This document shows, piece by piece, positions 12,901 through 18,500 of a stretch of 34,211 nucleotides of DNA. Position 1 is the stretch's first letter; each line of letters begins with the position of its first letter. The notes under the pieces are model-generated. The model worked only from the letters and a program-made list of their open reading frames with translations, ran no database searches and was not told where the DNA came from. A program made the position numbers and the translations under genes. The stretch is from a virus, in IMG/VR virus record IMGVR_UViG_3300025889_000465, positions 1-34,211 of that record; one strand, 5' to 3'.

Positions 12901-13019
12901 CTTTCAGGAGACATTGATTGTAAGGTAGTTGCAAAATCTTCTGGAGAACTGAATAGGGCTGCAAAATCTTCACTCTGAGATAATTGAGTATACAGATCGT
13001 TTACGTTTCTGATAGCCAT
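885..13019 (-). CDS. giant (4044-residue) multidomain polyvalent virion protein
   Basis: One uninterrupted 12.1-kb frame follows two internal-virion-type genes, the place where short-tailed phages encode proteins ejected with the DNA. Modules in order: a helical N-terminus; hydrophobic helices (about 620-800); a HEVTH zinc-peptidase motif at 1030-1034 with a possible third ligand E1122; a GNAT-like acetyltransferase (R1265..G1270); a second, degenerate GNAT-like unit (about 1343-1455); a kinase-like domain (K1591, DLHGEN at 1693-1698, D1715); LPFGKYKG at 1760-1767; an unassigned domain (about 1815-2226); a Rossmann methyltransferase-like domain (D2369xGxG); an unassigned IGGELYVHKS domain; a long helical C-terminal half with apparent membrane-compatible segments near 3500-3530 and 3580. 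A basic motif of type K-S-K-G-R recurs at module borders. Family knowledge: this matches the 'polyvalent proteins' of phages and conjugative elements, thought to act in the recipient cell. Ejection and processing are inferred. The start is favoured by a TATCTTTG box four bases upstream. Confidence 0.85.
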   Translation of the reverse strand: MAIRNVNDLYTQLSQSEDFAALFSSPEDFATTLQSMSPERQEAFYNKLGVEAQVSKDDFLSTLKKKDESADSLFTSPSDGGEQPGPVNPFAPRKTLLPTATGPIKGQTWEERFPTTPEQKKALQAPEAIQRAQEEAYQNRNIYTPPQKKVVTQEELAQSRQLEQERQWASDMPQIQTIDFEAIDKGKAIVADMKAKSQAEEDEQIIAFKQDDNSLFKGIDAGQYEYRTPEGISFDLDEYAIGRALFEGDKLEIFSKGTGQKVDVRNPQQNLLDGRNNYNYIDENSIKDNLIASGFTEEQADNEILRLKQQYVAVGAKTESDNLKKTLLAQYGNQGLANQAYINYWHNRSFDMLQGSEKEAYAIVQQMEILRKKMLEYGVTGTVTDINRQLESLQNQLSELRDNPNNLYDWRTGEFVDTRIQDNRKKVQDIQKENESFQIKYSDQPKDVLVKRRDELMAQRSFIINKMAEDGLDIPEEGSWNAISRSVMASIASQGSGLIYLPDGRQVDAEMYKRKMEDYNSQLYSVMRELYGLNRAVMLNENVALRKQTESLMESVVKNLGIAAESIGREFVPGLSTEDANSEFNTRNSVLDALEQSGYTVPSGLRSAASASVAETISGSAGMLADAMVQIALGNMLVPEITAMRWAKGFNNLLKTKYGKTGEMVFANTSDMIRQGAIFQAAGQGFATGAGEAVGQMAVNALNLEKLFASGSRIPEFLVRTIAGGTAETVQEYAGQYLQVMIDNGIDIDKNFRDAFGHDMESALDQLLVIGITSAGFSGAANLKILTATNAKLRQILEDPTQAALYGEVLTEEKKKEVEQVLKIVEDKIADKQTRQTNDAVVSAESSEHVPYEPAGNVEDQINTLNEQRKQALEELYGAEGPQSQEQQAEYEQKVAAINQEFDQRISDITPKTATFESVTGNNKNAVLGSADLQSEATQEFLANIKNPRERKNAATLIAIANNANSTLQSVLPGVNIVLHTTDSFRQKMKDIGERANRKGNFSIVENLDGTRQIEIQIDLEKGNYADIAHEVTHGILYNKFFNHEGRDAEIARAKKAHTGTDAEWSQTLNDINTKYDTEFSEVFKEFKDKIEKHITQQGGAYLNRFANAYSTTDQAEEWITEFTAMISKNAETIAQEDPGFFQRLLAIINKIIKSIGKEAGIKFQEFKDTQEVLDFFNTIAESIRKGEGIKQAKVSKKEAAPVTEQPTTAQPGAEVRSKARLTEISPVDFSTAMELKYGITLDLMGNQTKGDLSLSRIVVPEDSRGQGVGQQVMQEIIAYADANNRRIVLTPSTDFGGTSVSRLVNFYKQFGFVENKGANKDFTTKEAMYREPQPEVKSEAKPTEEFFSSIEDKYKESKLSIKYNEDENGKISLGDIKYKIGEYDFAGIIGAKKFVDDLVSFADENDKTIVINPKKLFFQNTDTTYEREVMHYYDDAEYFAVAGFEKVGETWVRKPKTINENLKQYTNERPIEEIGTSVEESRKPVTEQELTGIVGKEIANEATRILEVMGWNPDAEIQKNGKFGYENKEVEGYERIDTDVIDQFFQNWSKENNVYLENPYDVFDKNGLQRLGKGTESVVYIGSDSKYVYKLTHPNKMHWNTLDFLIKTQITNSIFPESAVEILGFTDFYHPDTGSEFGIVTKQPFHEPWPDAVEVSDNDIETFIKSLGFDVDIDEGGYVDAYKKSLGLTLLDLHGENLYWAKGQDGQPYIAVVDSSLGYFKDFKNNGVSYQQIVFEKFKSKGRVEEEPVYESTEDDFQLPFGKYKGEWFTTTPRAYQSWLFKQDWFQPKDYLKPKSQQEQTKDIQQIRNKARTVEFDKNTQELTIDGVKVNIPSVLYDVNNSIPNALAFASESEIPTNLEFKRALQDRFNSSIPMLKKQYGENFDPKKENDALKAYLVDAYVFETLVAMKSFPDALGWYDAKTKAAMEIMSLIHPEIKTDPIAAGMFKIAVAVTSNGNKVIDNFIEADRQYNYFKDNGRFDESRSIGTQSAGIKSTFVLANEILKTLPKDKFIKFLTSKFKAGELKYRDAKGSLQSIATGFNGDTVVFGASIFGPKIGNGFFMNLYGDFSQLTMDRWFMRQYGRLTGRLIDVDPAKVTDGTNRLKETLKALSTKEKNILEGLIPNYRSYSPTELSDKIAKVSGKVEKREILQQSKNLDEVRKAGNSLSKNTKGEIEAPKNGTQRNFIISVFDEVQSKLKNEYGLDITIADLQAVNWYPEKALYQTFQKGRTEELGAEETSDNEQPDYESAAKKLAKSYGYSEKEINKQLTNQDGTRKFDTGGNQEFGRDHSDVGVELVKQEILDTTAKLKAAQKTKSKGRIEPWSTPQQEISSAGTSINKAKLPSVYSDKKFLNILKAVPGDSIVIADIGSGKYANQNIKPLLEKGEIAEFINESSKKMLSEKAIPALEEVLGNKEISYFPYDPFNQPAEVNEETISMVRDGNADVAVSPNVLNVIAEAEAREGVIANMANAVGTKGTAVFQIYEGDPKDRGVGKETKTAGETSWQNNQATAWYVPEIQAYFANVTRSGNIILADNRGQVMEGAKVDGNTIHGIKNKARIEEKVKESKAYGIPQRYKGDVGKMIGGELYVHKSANDVLPQQALINAESKLPEDFEYEVIKYNAADGSFSFIASPDWDSASEPIVGDAYKVKKNGEVSVTKQKADPQIYHHKWNFVRDNYNGFDIQQSIQRSIDWYRDAKEDINMYKIGTQSYWNENAVPLIKDTTKIINKGRVAGQDVIDDWNDLLRNGFSGIGAYYELQKIGYTPGEIKRYIPEMEEYWSRAAVNKFARTIRKHKNKIRKRQEKIRVELGKYPQLSTVSMYDVLKKQGYEDFEIYKAFYEEGFQPSELDDIFGENYRQTIEKTLKAKTAKGKLYNRDFLREVKNDARSRKLVDMADQMNRLFGFTNGVIDNEAMIDMMAEALEETGMEFALLQVTNDIREKRKQIEQDIAVFKQISRGEVDPNTQINVARLLSLAGRMLRMGKGLFDNQQNFEEAIFRSLENITYKTEVAKGENIKMAIVRQKRAFKLTPTQKNGIRKKIQLFREAKAKYDAELDNLQIAPASAYTDAQYEIFDKTKIEFEQAARALKLEIDKFRRKSNTRWFTSMEAVALLSFRTVVIGAIGNLEMYLANKGYNTKLFGWSRRLANKITAVWNQKDNLSAASELVKRGAMADVDSNLYRSLAWNEGVQQIRNILENTIAESSTSQNGFLNGQNQIDSMSELVVGGKMLVTLMKNVFKREDLKMSDEEWANMFDEMLLMLNEKDANGKYKLETMDPKGYTAATTLLRGIFGYIPTAVGKSIALSGDRVFYKMGYYEALASFAASQGITDPAEIKKFIRLNSAPGKNADFMAERAGSKRIFANDNKLTDWVGKRRSSSERRRKQITARKIFFKTQKKPVGKENLKLAANAAASAGGVAFSPFTRIPPNFMIQALRKTVPGWALVDALLQQSKLTTMMEEYENLFGLDKNAELTPYQLKEQEKMRQSIFEQQRAVAQGYVDTFQAMQVAAFIGILLMSGAIGAPYGDDPDERKAARAANIANQPPGKINITHLLEWMSGKDVTGRTYQKGDFTINYVNAGMVGFAMSYISSLYYGAKATERANENVMGMPDEMLSSITTSMIAESITNGITSLSFIQTIASAISAIKSKEQGFENILLNLSKTILTVPTMAYGVFGAVEKAEGITVDSMRNYYPDLEPDEAAMGVFRAKLWTSLTGRSPISLFGLKNSKGEFLSPFASPFYVPQIGPHGEELYKKNTFWDVRSGELSDRVAAYIQASFDPFSMSTYEGFVSSVKTFDNKEAYKPGDIIEYNGEIYGVKKNIASGSNFKNLVSSEDENADIEYISTTTKFFDKEDYMRNKLGTIATENLFNLISMYQEATGSRKDYQVLTRFYDPYLKAKDAQGEFSIYIPLKYQKELALLRGDIVRNSYDQQQIQEQTQNLQRLANELEDEEYYKIAEEQIETILYGPMNPTTYERSGGIVDAINKNLSNLESTVEYREIQRKALLEGLANGVFTEEQYLRMANAEGLGPILQGLPKEKLKFKE
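4875..5336 (-). other. unassigned IGGELYVHKS module of the giant protein
   Basis: Residues about 2562-2715 follow the last basic linker motif. They contain KMIGGELYVHKSANDVLP, FEYEVIKYN, SEPIVGD and IYHHKWNFVRDNYNGFD, ending before a helical segment. The H/K/D-rich pattern looks enzymatic and I recall similar stand-alone phage proteins of unknown function, but I cannot name the family. Confidence 0.35.
5370..6053 (-). other. class I methyltransferase-like module of the giant protein
   Basis: Residues about 2323-2550 contain SIVIADIGSGKYANQ (D2369, G2371, G2373: SAM-binding loop), a second strand ending ISYFPYDPFNQP (D2424) and VAVSPNVLNVIAEAEAREGV in the position of motif IV and the following helix. 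This arrangement (YDPFN then VLNVI) is that of a stand-alone phage methyltransferase family of unknown target. A basic linker motif sits on each side (R2321, R2560). Confidence 0.6.
6342..7577 (-). other. unassigned module of the giant protein
   Basis: Residues about 1815-2226 lie between two basic linker motifs. The segment is mostly helical, with distinctive conserved-looking stretches IFGPKIGNGFFMNLYG and DRWFMRQYGR near 2054-2085, and DLQAVNWYPEKALYQ near 2210-2225. Similar 'DLQA.WYPEK' phrases occur, from memory, in other large phage proteins. I cannot assign an activity. Three copies of the 10-mer signal overlap or flank this part of the gene. Confidence 0.35.
7635..7757 (-). other. short FGKYKG module of the giant protein (DUF3820-like)
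   Basis: L1760-P-F-G-K-Y-K-G1767 followed by TTTPRAYQSWLFKQDWF matches the small 'PFGKYKG ... P..YL.WL' module annotated as DUF3820 and found near nucleases and in phage proteins. It is bordered on both sides by basic linker motifs (K1740-R1744 and R1809-R1813), so it would be released as a very small unit if those are cleavage sites. Confidence 0.5.
7815..8402 (-). other. protein kinase-like module of the giant protein
   Basis: Residues about 1540-1735 contain LGKGTESVVYIG (Gly-rich loop from G1573), VYKL with the candidate ATP-binding K1591, LLDLHGENLYW (1691-1701, matching the kinase catalytic loop HxDxxxxN in a variant D-L-H-G-E-N form) and AVVDSSLGYF with D1715 in the place of the DFG aspartate. 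A Ser/Thr kinase-like fold is known among polyvalent-protein modules. Activity and target are not shown by the sequence. Confidence 0.6.
8650..8993 (-). other. second, degenerate GNAT-like module of the giant protein
   Basis: Residues about 1343-1455 repeat the outline of the preceding module: FVDDLVSFADENDKTIVINP parallels the helix-strand of the first copy, and FAVAGFEKVG parallels its FYKQFGFVEN end. The acetyl-CoA loop is lost (GAKKF where the first copy has GQGVG). This suggests tandem duplication followed by loss of catalysis, or an independent GNAT-like scaffold. The call rests on pattern similarity read by eye. Confidence 0.4.
9024..9356 (-). other. GNAT acetyltransferase-like module of the giant protein
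   Basis: Residues about 1222-1332 read as a compact GNAT fold. A beta strand leads into IVVPEDSRGQGVGQQVM, with the R-G-Q-G-V-G acetyl-CoA pyrophosphate loop at 1265-1270. A helix-strand unit (IIAYADANNRRIVLTPS) and the typical end FYKQFGFVENKG follow. The module starts directly after the first basic linker motif (R1217-R1221). The substrate is unknown. Confidence 0.65.
9480..10277 (-). other. zinc metallopeptidase-like module of the giant protein
   Basis: Residues about 915-1180 contain YADIAHEVTHGILYNKFF. HExxH (H1030, E1031, H1034) is the zinc-binding and catalytic signature of gluzincin/zincin peptidases. A Glu in EEWITEF (E1122) sits 88 residues later and could be the third ligand. Peptidase modules of this kind are known in polyvalent proteins. 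Here it could act on host targets or release the other modules of the same chain. Confidence 0.6.
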
Positions 13020-13023
13020 TATT

Positions 13024-13031
13024 CAAAGATA
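13024..13031 (-). promoter_or_regulatory. -7 box in front of the giant gene
   Basis: TATCTTTG on the minus strand fits TAnnTTTG exactly and ends four bases before the ATG at 13019. No clear TTTG is seen at the -33 distance, so this may be a weak promoter or a start-site element within the operon. Confidence 0.4.
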
Positions 13032-13047
13032 ATAAAATTCTTTGAAT

Positions 13048-14553
13048 TTATTCAGGCTGTGCAATCAGTGCATCCCAAGTATATCCTGAAACTTCTCTGC
13101 GTTTTTGAATTAAAGTATCATATTTAGCAGCACGAAGATTCATTCTCTTTATTTCTGCTTCGAGTTGATTGTTTGGTTTTTTCAAAAACTGATTTGTTAT
13201 AGAAGCATAACTATCAATTTTTTTATAGTAATAAGGACCACTACCAGATTGCAATTGAACAAACAAATCTACACCAACCAAATTCCCTTTAGAATTTGCT
13301 GGATTGTTAGGGTCAACTTTGATTGGTTTGCCGGTGTTATCAACACCCAAAAGAACTACTTGCGTAGCCTTGACATTTTGAAGGGTTGCTGGTTTATCCA
13401 AAGGATTAAAATCCGATGTAAATGTGTCTATTGGTTTACCAGGAATTTGTTGCGGATCTTTATCAAAACTATAAGGAAGGTTTCCAAATTCAAATGTACT
13501 ATCTCCCCCGTATGTACTTGCATAAATACCAACACTAGGAACAAAAGCAGCAACTGATCCCTCTTCTCTATCTACCGGAAGTGGTTGATGTTCTCTAACA
13601 AAACTCCGTTGAACTGTTGGAGAAGAATATTTTTCTGCCCATCCCATAATATGGTCTTTTATTTGAGCGTAACTCTCTTCTGTCAATTGACCACTATCAT
13701 CAGTTTGATAATTAAGACTATTTTGATCAGCATATTGGAACACCATATCCTTTGGAGAATACAGCAAGAAATCGTCTACAACATCTTCAATACTAGCAGC
13801 GTTTTGCCCTAGTGTCGGATTGTACTGAGCAACCTCTTGAACAGAAACACCGAGAGGGCTTATTTCCCTAGTTACAGGACGCAATTTCATTATTTCTGTT
13901 GAATACCCATACTTTTGTCCTTTGATAGAAGATTTGAATTCTACCGTTGGTATTTTGAATATTTCTGCTTCAATTAGTTTCTGAGGATCAGACCTTTTTA
14001 CAGGGGTGTAGTTTATACTTCCATTTGGTCTGAGACCCAATTGAGCATCGGGCTGCCATCCAGCTTTTTCCAATCCACCAACTAAAGAATTCCAATCCGA
14101 TGCATTTTCATAAGCAGTATTGAATTTCTTCCAGTTATTACTAAAATATGAACTTCCTTTATCTTGAGTGGCAGTCATAAGATCATAAGCATTCAAATCT
14201 TTGCTTCGAGTTGCATATACTGCCATTTCACGATCATAAGCAGCCGCAAGTTCTCCAACTGCATTTTGATATGTCTGAGGATTTTCTTGTTTTAATTTTC
14301 TAAATTCATCAAGATATTTAACCTGTGTTTTTTGAACATCAGGAAGCACCAAACGATGAAATGCACCACTAGGCAAAGCAAACTTTTTCAAGTCTTGCTC
14401 TTCTTGTTTTGCTGCTTTTTCAGCACCGGCAATTGCTAATTTTGCCTGACGATTTTTTTCTGCTTCGCCAGCCTGAAACTGCATACGACCAATTTGCTCT
14501 GCAATATTAGTCCTGCCTTGTAATGCTATTCCTTCGCCTAATGATGTAGCCAT
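13048..14553 (-). CDS. internal virion (ejection-type) protein
   Basis: This 501-residue protein lies between a small Ala/Gln-rich internal protein and the giant polyvalent protein, the same place as the middle of the three ejection proteins of podoviruses. Residues about 10-60 are a charged Ala/Lys/Glu-rich helix (QFQAGEAEKNRQAKLAIAGA). The rest is mixed, with aromatic and beta-rich stretches (about 210-240 and 330-460, such as SVGIYASTYGGDSTFEFGNL). No signal peptide or catalytic motif is visible. It starts on the last base of the upstream stop codon (TAATG), so it is probably translationally coupled. One GGGnCTCAGA copy lies at complement 14038-14029 (encoding LGLR). Function is inferred from position and composition. 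Confidence 0.65.
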   Translation of the reverse strand: MATSLGEGIALQGRTNIAEQIGRMQFQAGEAEKNRQAKLAIAGAEKAAKQEEQDLKKFALPSGAFHRLVLPDVQKTQVKYLDEFRKLKQENPQTYQNAVGELAAAYDREMAVYATRSKDLNAYDLMTATQDKGSSYFSNNWKKFNTAYENASDWNSLVGGLEKAGWQPDAQLGLRPNGSINYTPVKRSDPQKLIEAEIFKIPTVEFKSSIKGQKYGYSTEIMKLRPVTREISPLGVSVQEVAQYNPTLGQNAASIEDVVDDFLLYSPKDMVFQYADQNSLNYQTDDSGQLTEESYAQIKDHIMGWAEKYSSPTVQRSFVREHQPLPVDREEGSVAAFVPSVGIYASTYGGDSTFEFGNLPYSFDKDPQQIPGKPIDTFTSDFNPLDKPATLQNVKATQVVLLGVDNTGKPIKVDPNNPANSKGNLVGVDLFVQLQSGSGPYYYKKIDSYASITNQFLKKPNNQLEAEIKRMNLRAAKYDTLIQKRREVSGYTWDALIAQPE

Positions 14554-15509
14554 TATTTATTGAATTTTTCTAATCCTGTCAACGGTCCCATAAAGTTATA
14601 TGGGTCATAAGACGCAAAATTAGGTCCCATATACGTCTGAGGATATTGATTCATTGCTCCAGTATAATTCAAAGAACTAGGATACAATGTTCTTGGAAAT
14701 TTAGTATTCATCATAGAAGACTGACCAAAACTAGTACCTGGTCCCTGATACAATTTATTCAATTGATTGGCAGCATATTGACCGCCTAATGTATTAGACT
14801 GAGATGCTGTATTTTTTTTATATTCTTCCATCGAAGGCAGAGAAGATGCATCCCTAAATCCTTGCAATGTTTTTTCTGAAGCACTGTCTACTATATTATC
14901 AGTTGGCGTAGTAGTTGGAACCGTATCTTTACCATACAAATCTTTCCAGAATTGTCGGTTCAAATCAGCTTGTTTGTTTGCATTCATTCCCATTGCATAT
15001 CCACCAACTGCACCAATTGCATCTTGGAAAGATTGCTGTTTAGCCATTCCATATGCTTGTTCTTGTTGCATACGTTGTTGCAAACGATTACGAACATCTT
15101 GTTGATACAATTGTCCCAACTGCATATTAGCAGATGTCTGAGCAGCCAAACCACGCTGTGTGGCAGCCTGCTGCATTCCAGCCAATCCCAAAGCAGTTTG
15201 AGTTGTGCCCAAAGCACCTAAACGAGAAGCCGCAGAAGACAATTGTCCACCGCCAACATCTCCAAAAAATCGTTGATTACGAGCAGATTCTAATGCTTGT
15301 TGTTGTTTAGCCAAACGAACAGCGGCAGGATCCAACTGTCCCATTTTTTGGGCTAATCGTTGATTTTCTAAATACGGAGCCATAGCTTTGCTTTCCAAAA
15401 CTGATGGCATCGCCTCAAGATTAATATCTCTCAATCCTTGAGATGACTTAAAATAACGATAGCCTGCTTGTCCGAGTTGTGTTACTAATGCTAAGGTTAG
15501 CGGATCCAT
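14553..15509 (-). CDS. Ala/Gln-rich internal virion protein
   Basis: This 318-residue protein begins MDPLTLALVTQLGQAGYRYF, a hydrophobic amphipathic start, then a long helical Ala/Gln-rich core (about 60-165, such as LAKQQQALESARNQRF and GLAGMQQAATQRGLAAQTS) with a Gly/Ala segment (GAVGGYAMGM, about 165-175). The C-terminal third is Tyr/Pro/Asn-rich and probably flexible. Composition and position resemble the small DNA-ejection proteins of podoviruses (role analogous to T7 gp14 or P22 gp7), which insert into the host envelope. A TATATTTG box with a spaced ATTG lies five bases upstream, suggesting its own, possibly leaderless, promoter. Its stop overlaps the next start by one base. Confidence 0.65.
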   Translation of the reverse strand: MDPLTLALVTQLGQAGYRYFKSSQGLRDINLEAMPSVLESKAMAPYLENQRLAQKMGQLDPAAVRLAKQQQALESARNQRFFGDVGGGQLSSAASRLGALGTTQTALGLAGMQQAATQRGLAAQTSANMQLGQLYQQDVRNRLQQRMQQEQAYGMAKQQSFQDAIGAVGGYAMGMNANKQADLNRQFWKDLYGKDTVPTTTPTDNIVDSASEKTLQGFRDASSLPSMEEYKKNTASQSNTLGGQYAANQLNKLYQGPGTSFGQSSMMNTKFPRTLYPSSLNYTGAMNQYPQTYMGPNFASYDPYNFMGPLTGLEKFNK

Positions 15510-15514
15510 TATTA

Positions 15515-15545
15515 CAAATATAATAAATTTTACTGGTTGTACAAT
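15515..15545 (-). promoter_or_regulatory. Bacteroidota-type promoter for the internal-protein group
   Basis: On the minus strand: ATTG (complement 15545-15542), a 19-nt spacer, and TATATTTG (complement 15522-15515), which ends five bases before the ATG at 15509. The same ATTG-N19 arrangement stands before the tail gene at 868. It would give internal virion proteins and tail genes a separate transcript. Confidence 0.55.
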
Positions 15546-18500
15546 CTAGACATAGGTCGGAACTTGACTATCATATTAATCAATTTCTGGTTATGTCCAG
15601 CAGCTTCAAGACTCAATTTGACTTTTAAATATTTACCAAAAAGTCGAGTTGAGTCTTCAGAATTACTTGAGAACGGAGCGGTCAAAATATCATTTTTGAT
15701 TGGAGAGTACCATAAGGTTTCTCTCTCTACGAATTCAGTTTCGTCCAAATATGATTCATGATCTTCCGTATATAGCCAAGTATAGAACGGTATTTTTGTG
15801 CTGTTAACTTGTAACGCTTCAAAGTTTTTAGAAATGTTTCCATCATAGTTCATTATCATTGTTATGTTTCCTTCATTCTGAGTCCCATAGTATTCGGCCT
15901 CAGTTCCAGAATCATGTAAGTAAATTTTATTCTGCTCATCTGGTTTAGTTGAGAAGAATGTGTTTTGATATCTCAAATAAATATTTGGATTGTAAGAATG
16001 GAAACTAACGAATCCATTTTTCAATTCATCATATACAATAGTGAAATAACTATCAACTTCTGAAAGTGGTTTTGTATACTTGAAACTGAATATTGCTTCA
16101 GAGTATTTATCATTCCAAACAGCGTGAACACCATAACCACTTAGTGGTTTATAATTATCACGATTATATTTACCCTCTGTAGTAAAGAATGAAACCATTC
16201 CTCTATCACTAAGAACTTGTACACCGTCCCCAGCAAGTCGAATAAATTTCTGCAAACGATCATTATACCAATACGCAGTTTCTTTACCATTGGTGTTATG
16301 ACCTAAAATAATACTCCATTTTTTGTCGCAACCGATTGATGTCAATTCGACTCCTGGTGCTCCCAAAATAGAACCAGCACCTACAACAATTTCAGAACCT
16401 TCTTTAGAATTTACTAAACTTGCATCTCTGAAATATTGTCTTTGAAAAGAATAATCTTGCCAAGTATAGAAAGCATTATTTATGACATCGTGGTGAGCAA
16501 TTTCACCATATGTCAAATCCAAATCAGCAAAATCCAAAGGTTGGAATATGCGATAAGAATCTACTTTTGAACCAACAATTTTTGACCCAGACCAAATGAT
16601 AGTTGCTGGTTTACGACCATCATAAGTATTATTCACATCATATCCAGTTTCTACCAATACTTTATCTTGCCAACTATAACCTTCATTATAATTAGTTTGA
16701 TTTGAAACTTCGGGCCATTGCTCTAACCAATATATCAAACCCGCACCAAATGATCCATCTTTGAATGATGGTGTTCCATAAGGACTAGAGTTGCTTTTGT
16801 CTGTATTTTGAGGAAATAAGAAACCAGGACCACTAAATTCATTGTTATGTTGGTCCAATGTTCTCATCTGAGTATTGGTGATATTTTGAGAATAGAATCC
16901 CCAACCATAACCTCCTCTTTCAGCAGCAGACTGATAAGTATCAGCCATATATAATTGCATATGTGTTTTCTGAGTAAATACATCACCGCCAAATACAGAT
17001 TGTGTCAACAAGCCATTTTCAGCACCTGTCAATGTATAAATGTGACCAGTACTTTCATAAGTACTGAATTCTTTATTTTTTGGATATTTTAGATTTGCAC
17101 CCAAATCTCTAAACACTTGGGCATAATATGCTCCGTTGTCTTCGTTTTGAACATCAATGTCTCCAAAGGTTCTAAATATAGACGCTGGGAATTTAAATGC
17201 GTGTTGAAAGTTAGAAACTCTAGTTATAAAAGCAGTTCCACCTGTTTCATTGCGTGCTTTGGAAACTGGTTGACCAGCCAAATCAACACTACCTATACCA
17301 GTTAATTCAGCATGCGCATTAATCGTAACGTCTGTATAGGCAAATTTGTTGTCATCAAAATAACCACAATAATCTATATATCGACTAGAATCGTTAGAAA
17401 CAGAATATTTATAACCTGTATCACTTCTTCCAGAAGTTGATGTACCAGTTGCAGAACTATTGATTCCTTTATAACTACCAATGACTTTTAGTTTATCGCC
17501 TGCTCTATATGTATATTGTGTTGTACCAAAATATATATCAGGAGAACACAAGAACCCATAATCTGGTTTATCTGAGCCCGTAAGAGCAAGAATCTTATCT
17601 CCTGGTGTTGGGTATGGGATTACATTACTTTTTGAGTCACTCTGTCCAATAACCAAAAGACCCGTAGTTATAACCTCTGGAATACGTTCGCTTCTTACAA
17701 ACCTAAATCCAGAAATAAGTTCTCTGATCCTTTTACCAGTGCTCGTTTCAATATAATCCATATTGATATTATTGAAAGAAACATAATAAGCTCTTGTATA
17801 AAGGGCTAAATCAGTATCTAAATTTGATCCCACACCAGCAGTAGAACCCTTGGTTAGATTCTGGTCGATATTATTTGCCGTTCTTCTCCAAGAGGCAGGA
17901 ACTGATGAATTATCAGTAACATTATAATTCAAAAAATCAAATCGAATGTCATCAACATAATAAGGCACACTCCACTTGCCGCTGTCTTTATATTTTACCT
18001 GAATACCAAAACGATAGGTATCGTTCATCATATAACCAGTATACGAATGCACATTTTCAGGATTCATATACTCGCCAAATTTGTAATTTGGTTCAGCAGC
18101 ACTAAAATCAGAACCCATCAAACCAACAGAATCCAAATCTTTTTGTTCTAACGAATGTTTAATTGTAGTTGCCCATTCGCTCAAATTCAAATCAAGTTGT
18201 TCTGTCAAATTAGAAGCAGTCAAACGATTATCAAAAAGTTTTAATGTTGCCGCTTTGGTATACTTGCTTGTAATAGCAAGAATCTCATTCAGAGAAAGAG
18301 GAATATTATCTTGACCTAAATCAGTATGCTCAACCAATAAAGCGGTCTGACCTTCTTTAATTGGATAACGCTGTACCGTCTTTGCACTTATTGTAGCACC
18401 TTCATACTCAATGGCAACTAGCTCAAAATACTCATAAATATCAGCAGGAATATTATTGACAGACAAAGTGATTCCTTTATTTGTCAAATTACCAGGCTCA

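Noticed and set aside
885-13019. A virion RNA polymerase in the giant protein, as in N4-like phages.
   Set aside because: No polymerase motif (such as DxDGD or T7-type motifs) was found; the recognisable modules are peptidase-, acetyltransferase-, kinase- and methyltransferase-like.
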